A stretch of DNA of 64,000 nucleotides, from the NCBI GenBank assembly GCA_963751395.1, contig CAVVUC010000002.1, positions 1,488,001 through 1,552,000 of the forward strand, written 5' to 3'. The DNA comes from CAVVUC01 sp963751395 (GTDB lineage: Bacteria > Verrucomicrobiota > Verrucomicrobiia > Chthoniobacterales > Chthoniobacteraceae). Position 1 is the stretch's first letter. The number at the start of each line of letters is the position of its first letter. Shown in pieces: positions 46,455 through 53,003 of this stretch. The position numbers and the translations under genes were made by a program. Below the pieces are notes generated by a model, which saw only the letters and a list, made by a program, of their open reading frames with translations, made no database searches and was not told the origin of the DNA.

Positions 46455-47513
46455 TCATGCCCCGGAGTCAATGCTGTCGTCCTCCGCGTTGGAACATCGG
46501 CTGCGAATCCGTTCGATCGCCCAGCGGGCGTGCTCGGCAATGAGCGGTTCGGGGTCGTTCGCGGCGAAGTCGAGCGCGGGGAGATCGGATGTCGAACCGA
46601 CGTTGCCGAGGGCGACGCAGACGTTGCGCAAAAGGCCGCGACGCTTGATGCGTCGGATCGGCGACTTGCGAAAAAGAGCGCGGAACTGTTCGTCCGAGAG
46701 CGACAGATAATCGGTGAGCGTCATGCCTGTCGTCGCAGGTCGCGCCGAAAACGCGCTCTCCCGCGAGCTTTGGGCGAAACGATTCCAGGGGCACGCGTCG
46801 AGGCAGTCGTCACAACCGTAAATGCGGTCGCCGATCAACGGGCGAAGTTCGGCCGGGATGCTGCCCTTCAATTCGATCGTGAGATAGGAGATGCAGCGCC
46901 GCGAGTCGAGTCGATGCGGGGCCGTGATGGCCCCGGTCGGGCAGGCGTCGATGCATCGGGTGCATTTGCCGCAACGGTCCGGCTGCGCTTCGTCGGCAGG
47001 CAGTTCGAGCGTTGTGAACATCACGGCAAGGAAAAACCAGGTTCCGAGCTGCTGGTTGATGAGCATCGTGCTTTTCCCGTGCCAGCCAACGCCCGCCAGC
47101 GCCCCGAAATCCCGCTCGAGCACCGGCCCGGTATCGACGTAACACTTCTGCGTCCCTCCGAAGCCCTTCAGCAACTCATCGAGCGTTCGCAGCCTTGCCT
47201 CGATCAACTCGTGGTAGTCGTCTCCCCAGGAATAGCGCGCGATCCGCCCGGTCTCCCGTTCCGCATTCCGCGTTCCGCGTTCCACATTCTGAAAATAGTT
47301 CATCGCCAGCACCACGACCGACCGGGCGCCTGGCAGCACTTCCTGCGGATCGACGCGCCGCTCTTTGTTGCGCTCCAGCCAGGCCATCTCGCCGGCGCGT
47401 CCCTCCGCGAGCCATTCGAGGAACTCGCGCGCGTGGGGCGGAGCGGTGCATGGTGCCGTGCGGCAGATGTCGAAGCCGAGTTCTCTCGCGCACGCGACGA
47501 GCGCCGCCTTCAT
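46455..47513 (-). CDS. queG: Epoxyqueuosine reductase
   Basis: About 352 residues from ATG 47513. QueG performs the last step of queuosine synthesis on tRNA using cobalamin and two 4Fe-4S clusters. The ferredoxin-type motifs are CGKCTRCIDACPTGAI and CDDCLDACPWNRFA. Family stretches include DTGPVLERDFGALAGVGWHGKSTMLI and RCISYLTIELKG, and a C-terminal HEAT-like region follows. Between VVVLAMNYF and RIARYSWGDDYHEL there is an unusual insert, QNVERGTRNAERETG, encoded by a heptamer tract. Overlaps aroK by four bases. Confidence 0.92.
   Translation of the reverse strand: MKAALVACARELGFDICRTAPCTAPPHAREFLEWLAEGRAGEMAWLERNKERRVDPQEVLPGARSVVVLAMNYFQNVERGTRNAERETGRIARYSWGDDYHELIEARLRTLDELLKGFGGTQKCYVDTGPVLERDFGALAGVGWHGKSTMLINQQLGTWFFLAVMFTTLELPADEAQPDRCGKCTRCIDACPTGAITAPHRLDSRRCISYLTIELKGSIPAELRPLIGDRIYGCDDCLDACPWNRFAQSSRESAFSARPATTGMTLTDYLSLSDEQFRALFRKSPIRRIKRRGLLRNVCVALGNVGSTSDLPALDFAANDPEPLIAEHARWAIERIRSRCSNAEDDSIDSGA
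47258..47285. repeat. Heptamer tract inside queG
   Basis: Tandem 7-base units of the GTTCCGC/ATTCCGC type. In the queG frame they encode NVERGTRNAERE, between two conserved blocks of the enzyme. Confidence 0.75.
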
Positions 47514-48049
47514 GGCCGGCTGGGATTCGAGAAAAAGCGACGCGCCTCGGCGATCGTCTCCCGGGCGACCGCATCGTGGGAAAACGCCGAGGTGTCGATC
47601 TTCCAATGCGCCGCCGCCGCGTAAAGAGGCTCCCGTTGCGCGAGCAAACTGGCGATCGTCTGGCGCGGGTTCGGCGTCTGCAGGAGCGGTCGCTTCTTGT
47701 TTCGCGAGACGCGGTTGAAGATCACCTCCTCACTCGCGGTGAACCACACCACGAAACCAAGCTCTCGCAGCAGGCGCGCGTTTTCGGGACGCGTCACCAC
47801 ACCGCCGCCGGTCGCGATCACGCGATGGGTCGTCCCGCCTTTGAGCGACTCGATCGCGCGCCGCTCGCGCTCCCGAAAAGAGTCCTCCCCGTGCAATCGG
47901 AAAATCTCCGGGATCTCCATGCCGGCTTCCCTCACCACGATCTGATCGGTATCGACAAAGTGACAGCCGAGCTTCGCAGCGATGAGCCGTCCGATGGACG
48001 ACTTGCCGCTTCCCATGAAACCGATAAGAACGATGTGATTGCCCGCCAT
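47510..48049 (-). CDS. aroK: Shikimate kinase
   Basis: About 179 residues from ATG 48049 (MAGNHIVLIGFMGSGKSSIGRLIA). Walker A is GFMGSGKSS; the shikimate-binding DTD appears in FVDTDQIVV; ATGGGVV is the conserved glycine loop; and SRNKKRPLLQ is the lid arginine region. It phosphorylates shikimate in aromatic amino-acid synthesis. Its stop overlaps the queG start. The cold-shock gene upstream is only 20 bp away. Confidence 0.92.
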   Translation of the reverse strand: MAGNHIVLIGFMGSGKSSIGRLIAAKLGCHFVDTDQIVVREAGMEIPEIFRLHGEDSFRERERRAIESLKGGTTHRVIATGGGVVTRPENARLLRELGFVVWFTASEEVIFNRVSRNKKRPLLQTPNPRQTIASLLAQREPLYAAAAHWKIDTSAFSHDAVARETIAEARRFFSNPSRP

Positions 48050-48069
48050 ACAACACGTGGCCGCCACGG

Positions 48070-48276
48070 TCACTTCATACGCACGACATTGCGAGCCCTG
48101 GCGCCTTTGCTGTCTTCAAAAAATTCGTATTCCACTTCCTCGCCTTCATCCAGCGTTTTGTATCCCTCGCCCTGAATCGCCGAGTAGTGGACGAAGATGT
48201 CGGTGGGCACGCCGGGATCGACGATGAAACCGAACCCTTTTTTCTCATTGAACCATTTGACTGTTCCTTTGGGCAT
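48070..48276 (-). CDS. Cold-shock domain protein
   Basis: 68 residues of one CSD beta barrel: KGTVKWFNEKKGFGFI (RNP1) and DIFVHYSAI (RNP2), with GEEVEYEFFEDSKGARARNV. It binds single-stranded RNA/DNA. The VHYSAI form with Tyr rather than His-Phe is a common variant. A putative RBS AAAGGAAC-like sequence is not obvious on this strand. Confidence 0.95.
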   Translation of the reverse strand: MPKGTVKWFNEKKGFGFIVDPGVPTDIFVHYSAIQGEGYKTLDEGEEVEYEFFEDSKGARARNVVRMK

Positions 48277-48563
48277 AAATACGGAGTTGCTTTGATGTTC
48301 AATGCGCGCGGGGGGCTTTGCGCATAAGGAGAGTAAGATATTCTAGTGAGCGGTCAATAACATAGAAGGAATGCTACTCCAAAAATTTACTGGCAGCGGG
48401 CCGCGCGTGAACTCGCGCTACACGACACCCCGTGTCGTATAGCAAGACACCCATCTGCTGAACCCGCTCCTGTGGAAGCACTTCCGGAATTTGGCTTTAC
48501 GACCATGGAGTCGGTCCATTATCTGTTAGGCGCTTCTACACACTCACACCGAAACTCACACCA

Positions 48564-49277
48564 ATGAACCTAAAATCCATCCCCCTCATCGCTGCTATCG
48601 CCGCGAGCGGAATTCCACTTCACGCGGCAACCCTGACCATCGATGCGATCGACAATATTTATGGTGCCGGTCACACGACTGCACCCGCGCCAAGCGGAGG
48701 CGGAGGCGGAACGCTCCCTCCAAGCTTCACGATTTCGCCCGGCGCAGGTCAGATACTTACCTTTTCGAGCATCACCGGCTCGACAGTCTATTTTCAAGGA
48801 GCCGGTAGTCAGCCGTGCGACTCAGACGGGAATCCGTTCGTAGAGGTTCGCGATGCGTCGTCGTTCGGCGGCATCGCTGGCATTCTCACGCCCACTCGAT
48901 TCCCCTTGGTTGGGCTGTTTCTCACCGACGCAGAGCCAATTGATCCAGCCCCGACCCGCCTTGATTTTACGTCTCCGGGTGGCACCAGTTTCACGACACT
49001 TTCTCCTGCGATAGGCCAGACATTCTCAGTAGGGGACGGTCTAACCGGCAGCGGCACCGGCGACGTTCAGCAGTTCAACGTGCCGGCGACAGCGACCCGC
49101 CTATTCCTCGGATTCGTCGATACACATGGCGATCCAGGAGACGGTCCCGGTTCTTACTCCGATAACACCGGCTCACTCACCGCCACGTTTACTATTGTCC
49201 CCGAACCCAGCACTATCGGACTTTGCCTCATTGGCACCACACTTCTCTCCTTTCGGCGTCGCAAACGAAGCGCCTAA
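48564..49277 (+). CDS. PEP-CTERM sorting-signal protein (cassette gene)
   Basis: 237 residues. A signal peptide (NLKSIPLIAAIAASGIPLHAA) directs export. The C-terminus VPEPSTIGLCLIGTTLLSFRRRKRSA is a PEP-CTERM signal: Pro-Glu-Pro, a hydrophobic helix and an arginine cluster, processed by exosortase. The Gly/Ser/Thr-rich body is not recognised. The stop codon lies inside the attC core GCCTAAC and the ATG is 33 bases after the GTTAGGC core, the typical layout of an integron cassette gene. The 280-base gap upstream holds short hairpins (CACGACAC/GTGTCGT at 48421) and no gene. Confidence 0.85.
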   Translation: MNLKSIPLIAAIAASGIPLHAATLTIDAIDNIYGAGHTTAPAPSGGGGGTLPPSFTISPGAGQILTFSSITGSTVYFQGAGSQPCDSDGNPFVEVRDASSFGGIAGILTPTRFPLVGLFLTDAEPIDPAPTRLDFTSPGGTSFTTLSPAIGQTFSVGDGLTGSGTGDVQQFNVPATATRLFLGFVDTHGDPGDGPGSYSDNTGSLTATFTIVPEPSTIGLCLIGTTLLSFRRRKRSA

Positions 49278-49335
49278 CGCTAAAGGGTGCAGCGGAGGCG
49301 AGGCTCGAGCCCTCCGACTGCACCCATGGTTGAAC
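49272..49335 (+). other. attC-like recombination site 1
   Basis: R'' core GCCTAAC (49272-49278); stems GGGTGCAG/CTGCACCC (49285-49292, 49318-49325) and CGGAGG/CCTCCG (49293-49298, 49311-49316) separated by one extrahelical A (49317); R' core GTTGAAC (49329-49335). 64 nt long, within the normal attC range. The extra unpaired base on one side is the hallmark that sets strand choice in real attC sites. Confidence 0.6.
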
Positions 49336-49412
49336 AAGCCCGCCGACGATGGCGGAGTGGCGATAAGCAAGAAGTAGTGTGAGTATGACCACCAAGCTTA
49401 GGAAAATTACCG

Positions 49413-49491
49413 GAGCGAACGCGGGCGGGCCGTGTCGGTTGCCTATGCGAACGTGCTGGACCGCCCGCGTCGCTCAGTTCTGACGTTGGGC
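49413..49491 (+). other. attC-like site 2 (R'' core degenerate)
   Basis: Stems GAGCG/CGCTC (49413-49417, 49471-49475) and ACGCGGGCGG/CCGCCCGCGT (49419-49428, 49461-49470) are separated by an extrahelical A at 49418. R' core is GTTGGGC (49485-49491). No RYYYAAC core is seen on the left side. The cassette it would close (49330-49485) contains no gene. Confidence 0.5.
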
Positions 49492-49539
49492 AGGATAATT
49501 TCGGCTTACTCCGTCGCCCGGACGTGCTAGACTTGAACC

Positions 49540-49743
49540 ATGAAGCTAAAAGCAATCATTCACGAAGCAGAAGAAGGCGGCTTCTGGGCCGAAGTTCCGG
49601 CACTGCCCGGTTGCGTGACGCAGGGTGAGACCAGAGACGAACTTGAGGCGAACTTACGGGAAGCGATTGAGGCCTGGCTGGAGGCGGGAGAGGGCGGCTT
49701 CGAGTCGGCAACCAAGCAGCAGATCCTCGAAGTGGCGGTATGA
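49540..49743 (+). CDS. hicB: HicB-family antitoxin (cassette gene)
   Basis: 67 residues: MKLKAIIHEAEEGGFWAEVPALPGCVTQGETRDELEANLREAIEAWLEAGE, the standard HicB fold with VPALPGC. The start is 49 bases after the GTTGGGC core. It overlaps the downstream hicA by four bases. HicB binds HicA and usually represses its own promoter. Confidence 0.9.
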   Translation: MKLKAIIHEAEEGGFWAEVPALPGCVTQGETRDELEANLREAIEAWLEAGEGGFESATKQQILEVAV

Positions 49744-49946
49744 AGGCCGTTAGCGGCAAGCGAATGGCGAAGCTGGCCGAACAGAGGGGCTGGATGCTCG
49801 CACGGATCAATGGCAGCCACCATGTTTAAACCAAGGAAGGGCGGATTGATCGGGTCGTTATCCCAATCCACGGCAATCGGGCCTTGAAGATTGGATTACA
49901 GCGATCACTGATGAAGATCATACCGGTCACCGAAGACGAACTCTGA
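49740..49946 (+). pseudogene. hicA: HicA-family toxin with in-frame stop
   Basis: The frame reads KAVSGKRMAKLAEQRGWMLARINGSHHV, then TAA at codon 30 (49827-49829), then TKEGRIDRVVIPIHGNRALKIGLQRSLMKIIPVTEDEL in the same frame. HicA proteins have the catalytic histidine in GSHH and normally a tyrosine or phenylalanine where the stop is. The toxin would be cut after its histidine, so it is probably inactive. The real stop is followed six bases later by the attC core GCCCAAC. Confidence 0.8.
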
Positions 49947-49951
49947 CCATT

Positions 49952-50027
49952 GCCCAACAAGCCGGCTCATCCGACGGCGGGTAGCGCCCCAATTTGAATT
50001 CGGGCTTCCCACCCGCCGCGCATGGCC
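49952..50027 (+). other. attC-like site 3 (R' core missing)
   Basis: R'' core GCCCAAC (49952-49958); stems GGC-CAT (49963-49970) and CGGCGGGT/ACCCGCCG (49975-49982, 50011-50018) with the right arm ending CATGGCC; an unpaired T lies in the left arm. No GTT follows where R' is expected, so the right border of the array is decayed or lies in replaced DNA. Confidence 0.45.
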
Positions 50028-50110
50028 TCAACATTCGCCTACTCCGTAAATAGGCCGAAATCGGTCAAAACTAGCCAAATAACGACGGACGCGGCTGTCT
50101 CGAAATTTAC

Positions 50111-50176
50111 ATGCTGCGTGGTGAACGCAGTTCATGGGGACTCGTTCCCAAAGTTAGCGAAGCGCTTTGGGAACGG
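50111..50176. repeat. Dispersed palindromic element, copy B
   Basis: Matches copy A (24846-24912) over its full length with about two differences, including the GTTCCCAAAG/CTTTGGGAAC palindrome. Just downstream of the cassette array. Confidence 0.75.
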
Positions 50177-50320
50177 TCACCGAGTCTTGAAACTACGTTT
50201 CGTCCAGCTATGCAAGCCCTCGGGATGAGCAGCCATCTTGCAAAACCGCAGAAGATTGGGAACAAGAGGCGGAATACGCATTTGGGTTTTGCTGGCGTCG
50301 GCAATTGAATGTGTTCCAGT

Positions 50321-50385
50321 CGGAGGGACGAGCTCCGCGAGTCCCAGGCTTCGGCAATCAGGGACTCGCGGAACTCGTCCCTCCG
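50321..50385. repeat. 25-bp-arm inverted repeat upstream of nuoA
   Basis: CGGAGGGACGAGCTCCGCGA and following bases (50321-50345) pair with 50361-50385 across a 15-base loop, one mismatch. The gap between the cassette array and nuoA holds this, copy B of the dispersed repeat, and no gene. It could insulate the nuo operon from upstream transcription. Confidence 0.7.
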
Positions 50386-50501
50386 ATCTTTTGGCGCATA
50401 CTTCGCATTCATGTTTTCAATGTCCTCACTGGCAGCGGAGAACAACAAGGGGTGAGTTTTTGGCAACGAACTCCTTGCCGTCAGCCGGCGAACCCTTCAC
50501 C

Positions 50502-50906
50502 ATGCGTGTCGCCATTTCCATCATGAGCAGCAGCCCGAACCCCTATCTTTTCCTCGTCATCTTTACCGGAGTGGCGCTGACGTTTCCGCTTGCGCCCCTC
50601 GCGCTCGCCTGGCTCTGGCGCAGGTTTTTCCAGCCGCCAAAACCAGGTCCGATGAAGAACGCGACTTACGAGTGCGGACTCGAAGCCATCGGCGAGGCGC
50701 GCGTGCAGTTCAAGGCGCACTACTACATCTACTGCATCATCTTTTTGATCTTCGACGTGGAGGCGATTTTTCTGATCCCGTTCTCCGTCGCGTTCACCGG
50801 CCTGCCGGTTGGCGCGTTCGTGGCGATCCTCGTGTTCCTTTTGCTTTTGATCGAAGGACTCGTCTGGGCATGGAGCAAGGGCGGTCTCGCCAACTGGGCA
50901 AAGTAA
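50502..50906 (+). CDS. nuoA: NADH-quinone oxidoreductase subunit A
   Basis: 134 residues (127 if the ATG at 50523 is used; neither has a clear ribosome site). Three membrane helices; the loop between the first two has YECGLEAIGEARVQFKAHYYIYCIIFLIFDVEAIFLIPF, the conserved NuoA core with Glu/Asp residues near the quinone channel. It is the first gene of the nuo run and ends one base before nuoB. Confidence 0.93.
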   Translation: MRVAISIMSSSPNPYLFLVIFTGVALTFPLAPLALAWLWRRFFQPPKPGPMKNATYECGLEAIGEARVQFKAHYYIYCIIFLIFDVEAIFLIPFSVAFTGLPVGAFVAILVFLLLLIEGLVWAWSKGGLANWAK

Positions 50907-50907
50907 C

Positions 50908-51537
50908 ATGGAAACCAACGCACCGATCGACGAGGGACTGCTGAGCGAGATGAAAAAGAACGGCGTGTTCGTCACGTCGATGCAGGAGCTTTACAACTGG
51001 GGCCGCCGCAATTCGATCTGGCCGCTCCAGTTCGGGCTCGCGTGTTGCGCGATCGAGATGATCGCCGCCGCGGCTTCGCGCTACGACCTCGCGCGATTCG
51101 GCGGCGAGGTGTTCCGCCCGTCGCCGCGCCAGGCCGACCTGATGATCGTTGCCGGCACGGTTACAAAGAAAATGGCGCCGCTCGTGGTGCGGCTCTACAA
51201 CCAGATGCCCGATCCGAAATACGTCATCGCCATGGGCGCGTGCGCGATCTCCGGCGGTCCGTTCAAGGAAGGCTACAATGTTTTGAAAGGCATCGATCGT
51301 TACATTCCGGTCGATGTTTACATCCCCGGTTGTCCGCCGCGGCCCGAAGCGCTCTTGCACGCTTTCATGGAGTTGCAGAAGAAGATCGACAAGCAGAAGC
51401 TGACAGGGCCGAACCAGTCGCCGCACCTCGATCCCGCAACGCCGGGCGAGTTCCCGGTGCCGGCCTACGGCGCGCACGATCTCGAACCGCCGGCAAACTG
51501 CAAAGTCTGGAATCCCCCGGCAGTCGAACGCGAGTAA
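50908..51537 (+). CDS. nuoB: NADH-quinone oxidoreductase subunit B
   Basis: 209 residues; carries the terminal N2 4Fe-4S cluster that reduces quinone. Ligand motifs are FGLACCAIEM (paired Cys), MGACAISGGPF and PGCPPRPE. The C-terminal 40 residues are a proline-rich extension. Sits between nuoA and nuoC with one- and two-base gaps. Confidence 0.96.
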   Translation: METNAPIDEGLLSEMKKNGVFVTSMQELYNWGRRNSIWPLQFGLACCAIEMIAAAASRYDLARFGGEVFRPSPRQADLMIVAGTVTKKMAPLVVRLYNQMPDPKYVIAMGACAISGGPFKEGYNVLKGIDRYIPVDVYIPGCPPRPEALLHAFMELQKKIDKQKLTGPNQSPHLDPATPGEFPVPAYGAHDLEPPANCKVWNPPAVERE

Positions 51538-51539
51538 CC

Positions 51540-52175
51540 ATGGAATCTCTCGAAGAAATTCAAGCACGCGCGGAGCTGGCGGTTGTCGGCGCCAGGATCA
51601 CGATCGTCCCGAACCCCAGTCCGGCGAACCAGCCTTCGCTCCTTCTCGAACGCGGGCACGCGGTGGCCATCGCGACTTTTCTCCGCGACGATCCCGCCCT
51701 CCGTCTCGAGCACTGCTCGAACGTCACCGGTGTGGACTGGCTCGACAAGGTCGTGAAGAAAAAGGTGAAGGTGAAAAAAGTCGTTGATGGCGAAGAGAAG
51801 GAAGTCGAGGAGACGATTGAAGAATCTTTCCCCGGCTATCTCGAAGCAGTGTATCACCTTTACTCGATGACACTGAAGCACGGGCCGGTCGTCGTTCGCG
51901 TGCGCACCGGAAACCGGGGCGATGACGCGCGCCTGCCCTCGCTGACGCCGGTTTATCGCAGCGCCGAATTTCAGGAGCGCGAGATTTTTGACCTCTACGG
52001 AATCCACTTCGACGGCCATCCCGACCTGCGGCGCATCCTGATGTGGGACGAGTTCGTCGATCATCCGATGCGGAAAGATTATGTCGAGCCGGACGACTAC
52101 GAATACGAACCGACGCCGCACGATGAAGTGCTGGAGCGGGCGAAACAGCATCGAGCCGGCACACCGCAGCCATGA
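51540..52175 (+). CDS. nuoC: NADH-quinone oxidoreductase subunit C
   Basis: 211 residues of the 30-kDa subunit: hallmarks are VTGVDW near the N-terminal half and FQEREIFDLYGIHFDGHPDLRRILMWDEFVDHPMRKDY. A lysine/glutamate-rich insert (KVVKKKVKVKKVVDGEEKEVEE) replaces a short loop of other NuoC proteins. A separate nuoC, not fused to nuoD. Its end overlaps the next gene by four bases, a gene that is not a nuo gene. Confidence 0.94.
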   Translation: MESLEEIQARAELAVVGARITIVPNPSPANQPSLLLERGHAVAIATFLRDDPALRLEHCSNVTGVDWLDKVVKKKVKVKKVVDGEEKEVEETIEESFPGYLEAVYHLYSMTLKHGPVVVRVRTGNRGDDARLPSLTPVYRSAEFQEREIFDLYGIHFDGHPDLRRILMWDEFVDHPMRKDYVEPDDYEYEPTPHDEVLERAKQHRAGTPQP

Positions 52176-52456
52176 GCGACGACAAGCTGAACGAACCGGC
52201 TGCAATTTACTCCGGGCACAAAGCTCGCGGGGAATTCGCGCGGCTCGCAGACGAAATTTTTCGAGGAAAAGTTCTTCGCGCGCGTGCAGAATCGCCGGAG
52301 GAAAAACTTTTGGCCGGCCAGCGCCTTTTTGATTACGCCTGCCGAATCACGCTCGCGGGAATTCGTCATCAAAATCCGACTTTCAATGACGATGATTGTC
52401 AAAATGAATTGCGCGCCCGTCTGGCAATGCGAAAGAGGCGCGAACGCCCCGCATGA
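52172..52456 (+). CDS. Small protein paired with a nucleotidyltransferase
   Basis: 94 residues: EEKLLAGQRLFDYACRITLAGIRHQNPTFNDDDCQNELRARLAMRKRRE is a helical, arginine-rich core. I do not recognise a named family; similar short proteins are found next to nucleotidyltransferase genes (from memory, unverified). It overlaps nuoC and the following nucleotidyltransferase gene by four bases each, so it is translated as part of the nuo operon. Confidence 0.7.
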   Translation: MSDDKLNEPAAIYSGHKARGEFARLADEIFRGKVLRARAESPEEKLLAGQRLFDYACRITLAGIRHQNPTFNDDDCQNELRARLAMRKRRERPA

Positions 52457-53001
52457 CAACCGATGACGTGATGCTTTTAGTCGTTGACGCGCTGGATCGC
52501 GCACGCATCCCGGCGATGCTTGCAGGCTCTTTTTCGAGCAATTATTACGGCATTCCACGGTCAACCGAAGATGTTGATTTCGTCATCCGGCAGGACGCGA
52601 TTTTTCCCGGTGACTTGGAACGCGAGCTGGGTCCACAGTTCGAACTAAATCCGCAGTCAGCCTTCGAATTAACTACCGGAACTCAGAAGTTGCAGTTCCT
52701 TGTCAAAGGCACGGGATTCATGGTCGAGCTATTTCGCTTATCCGATGATCCTTTTGATCAGCAGCGATTTGAGCGGCGAATACCAGTTGAGATCGCCGGG
52801 CGAAAAATTTTCCTTCCAACCGCAGAAGATGTCATCGTGATGAAATTGCGTTGGAAACGTGAAAAGGACAAAGAAGATGTGCATGATGTGATGTCCGTCC
52901 AGCGAGGGAAGCTCGACTGGAGCTACATCGAAGCGTGGTGCGCGCGACACGGCACGCTCGATTTGATGAAACAAATCCGCGACGCGATTCCCGAAATTTA
53001 A
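52453..53001 (+). CDS. Nucleotidyltransferase-fold protein (DUF6036/AbiEii-like)
   Basis: 182 residues. The nucleotidyltransferase motif is present: AGSFSSNYYGIPRSTEDVDFVI (GSxxS then DxD), and a C-terminal helix region LPTAEDVIVMKLRWKREKDKEDVHDVM, typical of minimal NTases of AbiEii/MNT type. Such enzymes add nucleotides to RNA or proteins, often as antitoxin or toxin components. It stands between nuoC and nuoD, coupled to its small upstream partner, with two bases before nuoD. The function here is unknown. Confidence 0.8.
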   Translation: MTTDDVMLLVVDALDRARIPAMLAGSFSSNYYGIPRSTEDVDFVIRQDAIFPGDLERELGPQFELNPQSAFELTTGTQKLQFLVKGTGFMVELFRLSDDPFDQQRFERRIPVEIAGRKIFLPTAEDVIVMKLRWKREKDKEDVHDVMSVQRGKLDWSYIEAWCARHGTLDLMKQIRDAIPEI

Positions 53002-53003
53002 GC

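Larger units (their letters stand above)
48525..50027 (+). mobile_element. Integron-like gene cassette array without integrase
   Basis: Three attC-like structures delimit two gene cassettes and one short non-coding cassette. Cassette 1 starts TTAGGC (48526, after the G of GTTAGGC) and its attC starts GCCTAAC. The hicBA cassette starts TTGGGC (49486) and its attC starts GCCCAAC. In each case cassette start and own R'' core are complementary, as expected when a circular cassette is opened at G/TT. All genes point the same way. No integron integrase gene is in the window, so this would be a clusters-of-attC-lacking-integrase (CALIN) locus. No clear attC or attI could be defined before 48525. Confidence 0.55.

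Noticed and set aside
48400..48524. A fourth attC or an attI site before the PEP-CTERM cassette
   Set aside because: Only the GTTAGGC core is clear. The upstream hairpins are short and no RYYYAAC core in the right place was found.
50111..50308. Short frame beginning MLRGERSSWGLVPKV, also seen at 24847
   Set aside because: It is the translation of a dispersed palindromic repeat, not a protein.
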